Virus record (IMG/VR): IMGVR_UViG_3300037840_000065
Span: 1-25,048 of that record
Strand: one strand, 5' to 3'
Source of the DNA: a virus
DNA length: 25,048 bases
Below the pieces are notes generated by a model that was not told the origin of the DNA, did not search any database, and saw only the letters and a program-made list of their open reading frames with translations. The translations under genes and the position numbers were made by a program. Positions 15,575 through 22,894 of the stretch are shown here, in pieces (position 1 is the first letter of the stretch; the number at the start of each line of letters is the position of its first letter).

Positions 15575-17509
15575 CTAAAGCTGCGGCACCTGCACACCTG
15601 ACCCTGGCGCACCAGCTCGCAGATAACCAGCTAGCGCATCCTGTGTCGCAGTCTCAATTTCATTCGCCTGTTGCTCACCAAACCACCTGTCGATGAACTC
15701 AAGAATGTGAATGATCGGGGTGGTGGCAACGAAAATCTTGCCGCCGATCTCAACCAACGGCAGCATCTTCTCCAGCACCTTGACCCCACCCGTCACCGCC
15801 GGCAGAATCTGCTCAAGTAACCGTGTCTGAATGTCCGCGAACTTCTGCTGGAAATCTGCCCGTGCGTTGACATACCGAGCAAGTTGCGGCCCGACTTCCT
15901 GCGCCCGGCGCAGGTCGCCCATCACCTGCCGCACCTCGCCCATTGCTTCGGCGACAGCCAGTTGTGGATTGTATTCGCCGAACTTGCTGGCGTTCGCGTC
16001 GATGACTGAGAGAAGCTTGCCGAACGAACTTACCGTCTCGCCCACTACGCTGCCGAGCACGCTGACAGTCGGACTCAAAAGGAAAATGCTATCCGCTGTC
16101 TTTTTGTAAGACTGGCCCAACGTGTCGATGAGCTTCGCTGGCGCGGGGTCGGCGTCAAGCAACGCTCCAGCGAATCCACTGGCGGCCTGCACGGTGCCGG
16201 TCATCACGTCGCCAAGCGCCTTCATGCCAAGCAACACGGCACCAACAACGGGCACGGCTGCGCCAAGCGCAGCCATCGCGCCTCCAGCCACAGCCGCGCC
16301 TTCGCCGACAGCGCCGAGCGCTTCGCCGGCTGCTGGTGCGGCTTGCGCGGCATCGGACTCGAAGGCGATGCCCATTGCTGGGCCTGATGGGGTAGCAGGC
16401 TGCGGCGCGGCCGGCTGCACATACTCCGGCGTTTTGGTGTAATCGCGGAATTTCGGCAGACCGATTGGCGCAAATATTTCTGGTGGTGCCGTTTCTGGCG
16501 CTTGAACTTCATGCGAACGCGGAATTAATTGCTTAAGTGGTCTGCCAGGTCGCCCAAGCAATCCTTCAGGCTCTGGAGCCGGTTCACGAGCCATTGACCC
16601 AAGAGGTGATTCTCGTCGGCGTTGAAGTACCTGCTCCCGAACCGACTCTATAGAAATCGGCGAGAGGTCTGGCTTTGGTGTTGCGCTTGTAAGTCCTGCC
16701 GATTCAAACTTCTGAAGCTCTTTCAGCCGATGGTATTCCTCAACCGTGGCCGCACCAAACACCGGAGATGGCTTCTTACGTGCCGCGTCGATCTCAGCTT
16801 GGGTCAGCGTCGGTGGGGGCGGCTGAATCGGTTCCCCTGGAGCCGATGGGCCAACATGCCCGGCCAACGGAATCGGTTGCTCGCCAATCTCAAAAATATC
16901 CGGCTTCGGCGCGGCCGGTTGTATCTGGCTTGGTTCAACCAACGGAATCCCACCGGGCACAACCGGCTCCGGTTCCTGCACCGGCTTTGGCGCTTCCGGC
17001 TGGACCGGCGTTGGCACTTCCGGCTTTCGCGTCAGCGCTGACAGCGCCGTTGGCGTCAACGCCGGCCCCAGCGCGCCAGCTGACGCATTCCGGCTCGCCT
17101 GCCGCAGCGCCGCCACCACATCGAACACGCTGCCGACCAGCACGCCAAACGCCCCTCCTAGCCGCGTCCTGTGCGACGTGAAGATGTCCGCAAGGGCTTC
17201 CAGTTCGCTGTCGGCGCGTCCAGCAGCTTTCTTCTGCTGTGCCAGCCGTTTCCTCTCTTCTATCGCCGTCTCGCCGTACAGCGTCTTATACTGCGCACGC
17301 ACACTCTCCCGCGCCGTCTCAAGCTGGCGCATCTTCTGCGCTTCGGCTACCGGGTCGAATATCTTCGCTTGCTGCGCACCAGCAGCTTTGCCGGCAGACG
17401 GCTGCGCTGGTGTGGCTGCGCCGGGCTCGGCTGGGCGCGCGCCGCGAGGACCGGCGCGGTTGGCGTCAGCGTCCTCAACCTTAATCCGAAGTACAGCTTC
17501 ATCAGCCAT
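15575..17509 (-). CDS. Tape measure protein (probable)
   Basis: This 644-residue protein has the composition of a tape measure. It has a charged, helical N-terminus (EAQKMRQLETARESVRAQ), a long Pro-rich middle (about 160-390), a Gly/Ala-rich hydrophobic stretch (GAAVPVVGAVLLGMKAL) that could insert in a membrane, and a helical C-terminus with a second apolar stretch. Tape measure proteins set tail length and take part in DNA delivery. At about 0.15 nm per residue (the lambda rule) 644 residues would fit a tail near 95 nm, although the Pro-rich middle makes that rough. It directly follows the candidate tail tube gene, as expected. The start (ATG at 17509) lies 4 bases after the upstream stop with only a weak ribosome-binding site, so it may be translated by coupling. 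Confidence 0.7.
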   Translation of the reverse strand: MADEAVLRIKVEDADANRAGPRGARPAEPGAATPAQPSAGKAAGAQQAKIFDPVAEAQKMRQLETARESVRAQYKTLYGETAIEERKRLAQQKKAAGRADSELEALADIFTSHRTRLGGAFGVLVGSVFDVVAALRQASRNASAGALGPALTPTALSALTRKPEVPTPVQPEAPKPVQEPEPVVPGGIPLVEPSQIQPAAPKPDIFEIGEQPIPLAGHVGPSAPGEPIQPPPPTLTQAEIDAARKKPSPVFGAATVEEYHRLKELQKFESAGLTSATPKPDLSPISIESVREQVLQRRRESPLGSMAREPAPEPEGLLGRPGRPLKQLIPRSHEVQAPETAPPEIFAPIGLPKFRDYTKTPEYVQPAAPQPATPSGPAMGIAFESDAAQAAPAAGEALGAVGEGAAVAGGAMAALGAAVPVVGAVLLGMKALGDVMTGTVQAASGFAGALLDADPAPAKLIDTLGQSYKKTADSIFLLSPTVSVLGSVVGETVSSFGKLLSVIDANASKFGEYNPQLAVAEAMGEVRQVMGDLRRAQEVGPQLARYVNARADFQQKFADIQTRLLEQILPAVTGGVKVLEKMLPLVEIGGKIFVATTPIIHILEFIDRWFGEQQANEIETATQDALAGYLRAGAPGSGVQVPQL

Positions 17510-17513
17510 GCGC

Positions 17514-18053
17514 TCACGTCACGCTGAAGGGCAAATTGCCAGCACTGGAGCCCGCTCCGACATACGGGATCAGCACCATTTCGATCGGCATCTCACGAAC
17601 TTTCGAGGTCATTATCATCTCGGTGTTCGTGTTCGGCGCGAAGCCCGCATTCGTCGCCGTCAGCGTCTGCGGTGTCGTGGGCGGATTGCCAAGGATCGCC
17701 GTCAGCACCAGCGCCTGGCAGTATTTCGTCCACCGATCGCCGATCGCGCCCAGCGTCGGCGCAAGCGTGTTTGCAGTTGCGCCGGGCATGTTGCCGCCCT
17801 GCCAGCCGAACATCTGTACGATGCTCAGCAGGCCGGTCTTGTTCCATTCGAGTCCGCGCAGGCGCAAGCGCCAGTTCTGACCGCGGTAGATGCCCTCGAC
17901 TAGGGTCATCCCGTATGCGTCGGACTCGTTCACTTCTTGACCCTGAAGAGTCACATTCAACTGAAAGCCATCATCTCCTTGGGTTCCTAATGGCAGACCA
18001 TTAAATGTGCATGTGTACGGCCCACTGACAGGCACCACGAGTCCGGCGGCCAT
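17514..18053 (-). CDS. Major tail tube protein (probable)
   Basis: This 179-residue protein is beta-rich with a central helix. GPYTCTFNGLPLG and DDGFQLNVTLQGQEVNESDAYGMTLVEGIYRGQNWRL show the pattern 'x-G-x-T-x-(V/I)-(D/E)-x-I-x-x-G' seen in siphovirus tube subunits; it ends with SKVREMPIEMVLIPYVG. Tube proteins stack as hexameric rings around the tape measure, whose gene comes next. The ATG at 18053 has AGGGAG 7 bases upstream, and the 14-base gap to the previous gene suggests independent, strong initiation, fitting a high-copy protein. Confidence is moderate because identification rests on position, size and pattern only. Confidence 0.6.
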   Translation of the reverse strand: MAAGLVVPVSGPYTCTFNGLPLGTQGDDGFQLNVTLQGQEVNESDAYGMTLVEGIYRGQNWRLRLRGLEWNKTGLLSIVQMFGWQGGNMPGATANTLAPTLGAIGDRWTKYCQALVLTAILGNPPTTPQTLTATNAGFAPNTNTEMIMTSKVREMPIEMVLIPYVGAGSSAGNLPFSVT

Positions 18054-18067
18054 AGTATTTCTCCCTA

Positions 18068-18430
18068 TTAGGAAACTGCCACGGCTCCCGCCTGGCGTTC
18101 TTCGATCTCAGCCATCGCCACCTTGAACTCGTCCGTTGCCTCACAGTCTGGGCACGTCACCGCCCGCGGATCGTCCGACCGCGTGCAAAGGTACGTCTCG
18201 CCGCCCTTCTGCACCGGCATCACGTTCGCCCGCTTCGGCTGGCACGCGATGTAGCCGGCGCAACCAGGCACCTTGAACGGGTAGTGCTTGCCGCCGTCCT
18301 TCGGTTTGGCCAGCCGCGCATCGGGTATCTTCACCGGACCAGCGTCATCTTTGACGAAGTAGCAGATACGGACACGGCGGTTGCCGTATTCGTCCGGCGG
18401 CAGCGTTCTCAGGACCACGACTCGGTTCAT
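18068..18430 (-). CDS. Small Cys-rich protein, paralog of the preceding gene
   Basis: This 120-residue protein has cysteines at 23, 57, 63, 82, 93 and 96. The segment RSDDPRAVTCPDCEATDEF (84-102) matches RSADPRVVSCPMCMATKEY in the 86-residue product encoded immediately upstream, and Cys63 (IACQP) matches its Cys30 (VACVP). The C...CPxC arrangement suggests a metal-binding fold. The start (ATG at 18430) overlaps the previous stop as ATGA. It lies between the connector/tail-assembly genes and the tail tube gene. The function is unknown. Confidence 0.65.
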   Translation of the reverse strand: MNRVVVLRTLPPDEYGNRRVRICYFVKDDAGPVKIPDARLAKPKDGGKHYPFKVPGCAGYIACQPKRANVMPVQKGGETYLCTRSDDPRAVTCPDCEATDEFKVAMAEIEERQAGAVAVS

Positions 18431-18687
18431 GCAAGCACCATCTTGTAACGAGGTCTCGGCAGTTCGGCTGCCGTTGTAATTGCGTCATTGTACTCTTTCG
18501 TGGCCATGCACATCGGGCACGATACCACGCGCGGATCGGCAGAGCGCTGCCATGCCGGCTTATTCTCGTGCGTGTGCAGATAGCGCAACTCTGGCACGCA
18601 AGCGACGCGCTCCCGGTCTGTCACGACAGAGAAGTGCGTCGGGATGATGACGGTCCCATCGTCCAGAATCATCTCCTGCGTCCTCAC
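18427..18687 (-). CDS. Small CPxC protein (86 aa), GTG start
   Basis: The GTG at 18687 overlaps the upstream stop as GTGA and has GGAGG 7 bases before it, so it is preferred over the internal ATG (18672) or the longer open frame. The 86-residue protein has Cys30, Cys57 and Cys60 in the pattern VACVP...SCPMC, plus histidines at 38 and 40, enough for a zinc site. Its C-terminal half is paralogous to the next gene's product, so the pair looks like a tandem duplication. No function is recognised. Confidence 0.62.
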   Translation of the reverse strand: MRTQEMILDDGTVIIPTHFSVVTDRERVACVPELRYLHTHENKPAWQRSADPRVVSCPMCMATKEYNDAITTAAELPRPRYKMVLA

Positions 18688-19229
18688 ACGTACACCTCCG
18701 GCGGCTGGAAGCGCCTCGCGTAATCGAAGTGCAGCGTACCCTTGAGCCCGACTTCCGTTTTGCCTGCCTTCGCTCCGAACCATTCGGGGCCGACCAGTTG
18801 CGGCTTCTCGCGGCCCGTGTACCGCGATGCTTCGCAGAAACCGTAGATGATCTCCGCGTCCGGCGCGAACTCCACCATCTTCTCGTTCGCGTTCTGGATC
18901 ACGTTCCAGTTCATGTGGCAGAGGTTCTTGAGATCGTCAGCCCGCTTGTTCCAGCCTGACTCGCGCGCCAGCTTCTTCGCCAAGAGCGAATTGCCAACGC
19001 GGTCCAGCGGTATGCCCTTCAGCTTCATCGTCAGCGTGATGTTATAGGCGTAATAGATGTCCAGATTGCGGTGACTCGTGCTCTGTTCGCCGCCTTCATG
19101 GATGCTCACGAACACGTCTCCGCACGCGGCTGGCGGCATCTCATCGTCCATCAAGTCGGCGTGCGCAGCATCGTACTTCAGTTCCTTGCGGACTGCATCG
19201 AGAACCGAATGCAGAAGTGCGTCAATCAT
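18684..19229 (-). CDS. Putative tail terminator / head-tail joining protein (181 aa)
   Basis: This 181-residue protein starts at the ATG (19229) that overlaps the previous stop as ATGA. The N-terminal helix (IDALLHSVLDAVRKEL) followed by CGDVFVSIHEGG, then NLDIYYAYNITLTMKLKGIPLDR, then a helix, is the order of elements found in gpU-like tail terminator proteins, where a strand bearing an Arg/Lys plus 'P-x-D' follows an edge strand. That similarity is by pattern, not by a diagnostic motif. It lies between connector-type genes and the tube gene, fitting a tail-completion role. Confidence 0.5.
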   Translation of the reverse strand: MIDALLHSVLDAVRKELKYDAAHADLMDDEMPPAACGDVFVSIHEGGEQSTSHRNLDIYYAYNITLTMKLKGIPLDRVGNSLLAKKLARESGWNKRADDLKNLCHMNWNVIQNANEKMVEFAPDAEIIYGFCEASRYTGREKPQLVGPEWFGAKAGKTEVGLKGTLHFDYARRFQPPEVYV

Positions 19230-19525
19230 CCCGCGATTACTCCCGAGCGCCTGGAGGCGAACCGCTCCAACTCTATCGCCGCCTTCTCAATCGGCACCTG
19301 CAACGCCCAGCAAATCTGCAAAAACATCTGGTAGGCTTCGACAGCGTTCAACGGCGTTACCTCGACCATCTTCTCGGCGAAGCAGTTGTCCGCCAGCTTG
19401 ATGAGCCGTTGGATGCAGCGCTTGCGCAGTTTGTCCGCCTGCTCGCCGACTCCGATGCATGAGAACAGCCGCATCACCGTCTTGCGGTTGTCGAGTCCGT
19501 CAAAATACTCGATCTGACTTTTCAC
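19226..19525 (-). CDS. Small helical protein (99 aa) coupled to the frameshift product
   Basis: This 99-residue protein is predicted mostly helical (VEAYQMFLQICWALQVPIEKAAIELERF) with four cysteines and no recognisable motif. Its GTG start (19525) overlaps the TGA that ends the -1 frame upstream (GTGA), and no good Shine-Dalgarno is visible. Initiation therefore probably depends on ribosomes that terminate in the -1 frame. Its stop overlaps the next ATG. A tail-assembly accessory is possible, but the function is unknown. Confidence 0.6.
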   Translation of the reverse strand: MKSQIEYFDGLDNRKTVMRLFSCIGVGEQADKLRKRCIQRLIKLADNCFAEKMVEVTPLNAVEAYQMFLQICWALQVPIEKAAIELERFASRRSGVIAG

Positions 19526-20153
19526 GGCATCAAACCCCGGTCCATCCTCGCGTTCGCCCTATCCGTCGCCGCCTTCTGCGCTGACGCTTCTGAGTATCCG
19601 GCATCCTTGCACAGCATCAGCAAGCCTTCCGAATCCAGTTCCCAGCTTACCTTCGGATCGTTGACCATTTGCCATGCCTTGACTGTCCTGAGCGCCCCAA
19701 ATAGCACGTCTTCCGTGAAGGGGTCGATGTCGAGCATCCCTAGTCCGGTGAGAATCGGAGTTCGGTACTCGGCGGCGAGGATGGCTCGTCCTTGGATTTC
19801 CTTTGAAAAAAACTGGCCAGTTTCTCCTTCTCTTCGCCAATCATGGCGACGAACTCCAACACCTCGGCCAGCGTCAGGCCCTGCACTCCGTTCGGGCAGG
19901 CTTCGCTCTTGGTCAGGTCCATCACGAACTGCCAGGTCGCCTTGTTGCAGGCTTCGAGGTTGGCGTCCGGCACACCGCCGCTTTCGTCCGTGAACTGCGA
20001 GCGGATGACAACCCACTGGTTGTAGACCGCCACCACGTCCACGGTGAACTGCACTTCGTCGGCGCCTTCGTCACCGAACACGAAGGTGCGTTTTCCTTTG
20101 CGGCCGATTCTCAGGATGCCGTTCGCGGACGGTATGGTTGCTGTCGCTTCCAT
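19522..20153 (-). CDS. Predicted -1 frameshift extension product of the tail-assembly gene (210 aa)
   Basis: A -1 slip at the T7 run (19812-19806) would join residues 1-116 of the short product to 94 residues read in the -1 frame down to a TGA at 19524-19522. The resulting 210-residue protein ends with DRANARMDRGLMP. The -1 frame region looks like real protein (ILTGLGMLDIDPFTEDVLFG, VSWELDSEGLLMLCKDAGY) and its stop overlaps the next start as GTGA. Tail assembly chaperones of many siphoviruses (lambda G/G-T) are made this way. The alternative is a separate short gene starting at the ATG at 19737, two bases after the frame-0 stop, but it lacks a properly spaced ribosome-binding site. Confidence 0.6.
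19740..20153 (-). CDS. Tail-assembly-chaperone-like protein, frame-0 short form (137 aa)
   Basis: The ATG at 20153 overlaps the upstream stop as TGATG; the open frame continues to 20240 but that part is antisense-like shadow of the previous gene. The product begins METATIPS-type sequence (MEATATIPSANGILRIG), continues with a beta-rich half (TFVFGDEGADEVQFTVDVVAVYNQW) and a helical half (LTLAEVLEFVAMIGEEKEKLASFF), then ends in a short charged tail (QRKSKDEPSSPPSTELRFSPD) that looks disordered. A slippery sequence sits at codons 114-116. The layout of a short form with a disordered end and a longer -1 form is that of lambda gpG/gpGT. It lies earlier in the operon than usual, five genes before the tube and tape measure genes, so the chaperone role is probable, not proven. 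Confidence 0.6.
   Translation of the reverse strand: MEATATIPSANGILRIGRKGKRTFVFGDEGADEVQFTVDVVAVYNQWVVIRSQFTDESGGVPDANLEACNKATWQFVMDLTKSEACPNGVQGLTLAEVLEFVAMIGEEKEKLASFFQRKSKDEPSSPPSTELRFSPD
19806..19829 (-). promoter_or_regulatory. Programmed -1 ribosomal frameshift site with upstream Shine-Dalgarno-like stimulator
   Basis: On the minus strand, seven T residues (19812-19806) are read in frame 0 as T|TTT|TTT, a perfect X XXY YYZ heptamer. Eleven bases upstream is AAGGAG (19829-19824). In E. coli dnaX an internal Shine-Dalgarno-like element about 10 bases before the slippery run stimulates -1 slippage, and this arrangement is nearly the same. The spacer also forms most of a 14-base perfect palindrome (AAACTGGCCAGTTT, 19810-19823). 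A T7 run is notable in such GC-rich DNA. Confidence 0.7.
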
Positions 20154-20821
20154 CAAAGTCTCCCCATGAAGAAAATCACGATGTCGATCACGCCTTCTCT
20201 CGCCTGCTCGAGCTGGTCCCTCCACCAGCTTTGCGGCCACTTACGCGGGCTAGGCCACAAACGCCGCTGCGGGAGCGGATAGTCGCCGTCCGGCTTGCCT
20301 TCGTGGTTCGCCTTGGCGCCCTTGCGATTCGTGCCCACGATAGCCACGCCCTTACCGACTTCACGCACGCCGTCCGGCGCTGGCGGGAAGTCTGTCGGCG
20401 CCGTGTCCGGGTCCACACCCGGCGAGAAGCTGTTCAGCAGCAAACCTTTGTCCCGCAGGATCGGTACTGGCGGCTCGCCATACCGCGTGATGATCGACCG
20501 ATCCGCTTGCGCGCGGCGCAGAAACATATCGAAACTGACGCGCTGGCCGTGCTCGGCTTTGTAGTTCCGGTGCGCCGTCGTCATCACCGAATGCTCTGCC
20601 CACGAATCGCCAGCTTCGTCGATGCCACGGGCCGACTTCACCACGAACGCCTTGCGGATGCGGCCGAGAATCGTCAGGCCAACCCGCACCAGCAGCGCTC
20701 GACTGACCATGCTGGCGCTCGCATCGTTCCCAGCTGCCGCGGCCGCCACGCGCCGCAGCGCAGCGTGGACCGCTTGCCGACTGGCTCGCACACGAACAAC
20801 GGTTTCCTGCGCGTGTCTCAT
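20153..20821 (-). CDS. Mu gpG-like virion morphogenesis / tail completion protein
   Basis: This 222-residue protein has the features of the phage virion morphogenesis family (Mu gpG-like). A helical N-terminus is followed by RIRKAFVVKSARGIDEAGDSWAEHS, then PVPILRDKGLLLNSFSPG, then VAIVGTNRKGAKANHEG and a proline-rich PLPQRRLWP. These correspond to 'i..aF..k...G..W', 'ILr.tG.L..S' and 'iGTn..YA..H..G....P.R.f'. Such proteins act in head-tail joining or tail completion. The start overlaps the previous stop as ATGA and its stop overlaps the next start as TGATG. Confidence 0.72.
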   Translation of the reverse strand: MRHAQETVVRVRASRQAVHAALRRVAAAAAGNDASASMVSRALLVRVGLTILGRIRKAFVVKSARGIDEAGDSWAEHSVMTTAHRNYKAEHGQRVSFDMFLRRAQADRSIITRYGEPPVPILRDKGLLLNSFSPGVDPDTAPTDFPPAPDGVREVGKGVAIVGTNRKGAKANHEGKPDGDYPLPQRRLWPSPRKWPQSWWRDQLEQAREGVIDIVIFFMGRL

Positions 20822-21318
20822 CGTAATGCCAATGGCCGATAGCGGATCGTTGCCAGAACCTGCGGCACCGTGCCGCCAGACGACGACGAACTGGACGACC
20901 CAGACTGCGTTGACTTGCCGACGAACCGAATGCGTGCCCCGAGCTGCATCTGGTTATTGCCGTTGCCAGCCGGCGCCACGCCAGCCACCCGCGTCTGCTG
21001 GACCGCACCGACTGCCGCCATGGCGCCGGCAGACAGCGAGAACACAGCTTGCCCGGTGCCATTCCAGACCAACCACGCTATGTCCACCCACGTTCCATCC
21101 CCCATGTCGGTCTGCATCACCACGTAGGCTGACTGTGCACTGACGCCTTGCGTGGTCAGCGTGACGATGGCCTCGATTGCCTGATAGTAAAGCGTGTTGA
21201 ACGGGTCTTGCGTGGCCTGATTATAGAGGTCTGCTTCGTTCGACGTGACCGGCACATTGAGCGCATACGGCAGCGAATTGCCGTTGAGCAGTCCTTTGAT
21301 GTTCGGAAACGTCGCCAA
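20818..21318 (-). CDS. Virion protein with poly-Ser linker near the C-terminus (166 aa), TTG start
   Basis: No ATG or GTG lies early in this frame. The TTG at 21318 is chosen because GAGGG (21330-21326) lies 7 bases upstream; anything longer would run back through a terminator-like hairpin. The 166-residue protein has a beta-rich core (EAIVTLTTQGVSAQSAYVVMQ, VDIAWLVWNGTGQAVFSLSAG, MQLGARIRFVG), then seven serines (141-147) and GGTVPQ, then a last strand. The poly-Ser/GG/P-Q linker is nearly the same as that of the FN3 protein at 5459-6082. Its stop overlaps the next start as ATGA. The function is unknown; position between capsid/connector genes and the gpG-like gene suggests a head surface or neck role. 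Confidence 0.6.
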   Translation of the reverse strand: MATFPNIKGLLNGNSLPYALNVPVTSNEADLYNQATQDPFNTLYYQAIEAIVTLTTQGVSAQSAYVVMQTDMGDGTWVDIAWLVWNGTGQAVFSLSAGAMAAVGAVQQTRVAGVAPAGNGNNQMQLGARIRFVGKSTQSGSSSSSSSGGTVPQVLATIRYRPLALR

Positions 21319-21332
21319 CTTACCACCCTCAA

Positions 21333-21367
21333 CAAAAAACAGCCCGCCCAACACGTTCGGGCGGGCT
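21333..21367 (-). terminator. Intrinsic terminator-like hairpin with T-run
   Basis: AGCCCGCCC (21341-21349) is perfectly complementary to GGGCGGGCT (21359-21367), with a 9-base loop. Read on the minus strand, the stem is followed by GTTTTTTGTT (21340-21331). This is a canonical Rho-independent terminator for the operon running right to left. It lies 27 bases after the stop of the 241-residue gene, and its T-run abuts the GAGGG ribosome-binding site of the next gene. Confidence 0.85.
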
Positions 21368-21394
21368 GCCGCGACAAGGCAGGAGACTGATTCA

Positions 21395-22120
21395 CTACGC
21401 CGGCATGATCTCCGCATCAATTTGGCTCACCACGGCGCCACCCGGCGCCGCACAGGTGATGACCAGTGAGTTACCCGGCGTCCCGAACACACCGCCCGAG
21501 CCCGTGCCTGGAATCGGCGGGTCCAGCGGTATCTTCACCTTGTACGACGCATCGGCAGAACTGCTGATAGCGTACTCCTGCCAGAGCGTTGCCGAGCCTC
21601 CGTCTGAGACCGTCACGAGCACCGGAGCAGCCGGCACCGCCGAGAAGCTGACGACCAGCGTGCGGCAGCGCCATGCACGATTCGGCTGGGCTGCGATGGT
21701 CAAGACATTAGCGACGCCAGCGCCACCCTGCTGGTTGACGAACACCGATGTCGAGACGAGGAACGCTTCCTGATAGGACAGGTCCAAGGATGCGCCGATG
21801 GCGACCTGCGCCGAGCCGCTGACGCGGTTGAATGTCACGCGCACGGCAACATAGTTCTGCACGTCCCGCTCGAATGAGCCGTTGACCGTCGTGGACGACT
21901 GCGGAACTTGTGCGCCGGTGCCGACCGGCGGGAACGGCGTGACGTTCAGCGGGCCACCCTGCGGATTCGACGCGAAGTTGACGCCATCGAATGAGCCCTG
22001 GAACAGGATCGTGCCAGTCCAATTGCCGCCGATGTTGAAGCCGACCTTAGACATGCCTGCCACGTTCATGGTTAACGTGGTCTGAGTTGCGGTCAGCGTT
22101 TCTCTGATTATGGCTGCCAT
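21395..22120 (-). CDS. Beta-rich virion protein (241 aa)
   Basis: This 241-residue protein starts at the ATG at 22120 with AAAGGA 8 bases upstream. It consists of repeated beta segments: GFNIGGNWTGTILFQGSFDGVNF, then YVAVRVTFNRVSGSAQVAIGASL, then a second half with RTLVVSFSAVPAAPVLVTVSDGG. The 'GxWxGT(I/L)xFxGSxDGxxF' pattern is common in phage surface or tail proteins with jelly-roll-like domains. It follows the connector gene and is the last gene before a strong terminator. A capsid surface, neck or fibre-accessory role is possible, but the sequence does not settle it. Confidence 0.65.
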   Translation of the reverse strand: MAAIIRETLTATQTTLTMNVAGMSKVGFNIGGNWTGTILFQGSFDGVNFASNPQGGPLNVTPFPPVGTGAQVPQSSTTVNGSFERDVQNYVAVRVTFNRVSGSAQVAIGASLDLSYQEAFLVSTSVFVNQQGGAGVANVLTIAAQPNRAWRCRTLVVSFSAVPAAPVLVTVSDGGSATLWQEYAISSSADASYKVKIPLDPPIPGTGSGGVFGTPGNSLVITCAAPGGAVVSQIDAEIMPA

Positions 22121-22132
22121 TTCGTGATTCCT

Positions 22133-22894
22133 TTAGAACTGGAAGAGGAACGCTGAATTCCAATCAATGAACTGCGGGTACACGGTCGGCGTGCCCTCAC
22201 TCATCTGCGGCTCGACGCGAATCTTGTTGTAGTCGTACCGCACATCCACGGTGACGTTTGAGAAGAACGGCCAGCCGCTCGTGCGCGTGCCGATGTCCTC
22301 GATGGACAGGTTGCCGATCCGCACGTCCTTCAGTTCGGCCATCGTCTCCTTGTACTCTTCCGCCAGCGCGTCTGTCATGCCCTGCCCGCGCCGCTCGGCC
22401 ACCCACTTCGTTGCGATGATCGTGGCCCAATTGTAGACCGTCCACGCGGTCGCCAGTTGCGAGTCGTCGTAGCGCCCGCAGCAATAGCTCTTGACGCGGC
22501 CCGTGGCAATGCTCGCCGCCTCAATCAGCAAGCTTGCAAGATAGAGCGTGACGCCGGAATCGCTGGCGTAAGCCAACGGCGGCAAGTCGAACGCCAGCGG
22601 CGCGACCGATAGCGACGTGGCCCCGACCAGCCCCGTGGACGTGAGCACGACCTGCACGAGTTGCGGCACACCGCCGCCGTCGAACTGGAGCACGGTGCCC
22701 GGCAGCAGCGGCGCCTCCAGCGGCGCCACGTTGATCGTAACCGAGCCGGCTGGCGCATCGGCTGTGACCTGGATCGTCTGCCCACTGCCGTTGTTGGCGT
22801 CGTCCAGGCGCAACTGCGTACCTTCCACGCCCCACCGCTTGAAGATCGCGTTGGGGTTCGTGTACAGGTTCGGCAGTGTGACGAGGTTCGCCAT
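22133..22894 (-). CDS. Putative head-tail connector / head completion protein (253 aa)
   Basis: The ATG at 22894 overlaps the major capsid gene stop as TAATG; an extended open frame to 23086 is a shadow. The 253-residue protein has an N-terminal ANLVTLPNLYTNPNAIFKRWG, a beta-rich middle (about 35-100), then a helical part ASLLIEAASIATGRVKSYCCGRYDD followed by VYNWATIIATKWVAERRG. The helix, 'Y', short loop, then a helix ending in RRG, fits gp6/gp36-type connector proteins that bind under the portal. The position right after the capsid gene supports this. Moderate confidence. Confidence 0.6.
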   Translation of the reverse strand: MANLVTLPNLYTNPNAIFKRWGVEGTQLRLDDANNGSGQTIQVTADAPAGSVTINVAPLEAPLLPGTVLQFDGGGVPQLVQVVLTSTGLVGATSLSVAPLAFDLPPLAYASDSGVTLYLASLLIEAASIATGRVKSYCCGRYDDSQLATAWTVYNWATIIATKWVAERRGQGMTDALAEEYKETMAELKDVRIGNLSIEDIGTRTSGWPFFSNVTVDVRYDYNKIRVEPQMSEGTPTVYPQFIDWNSAFLFQF

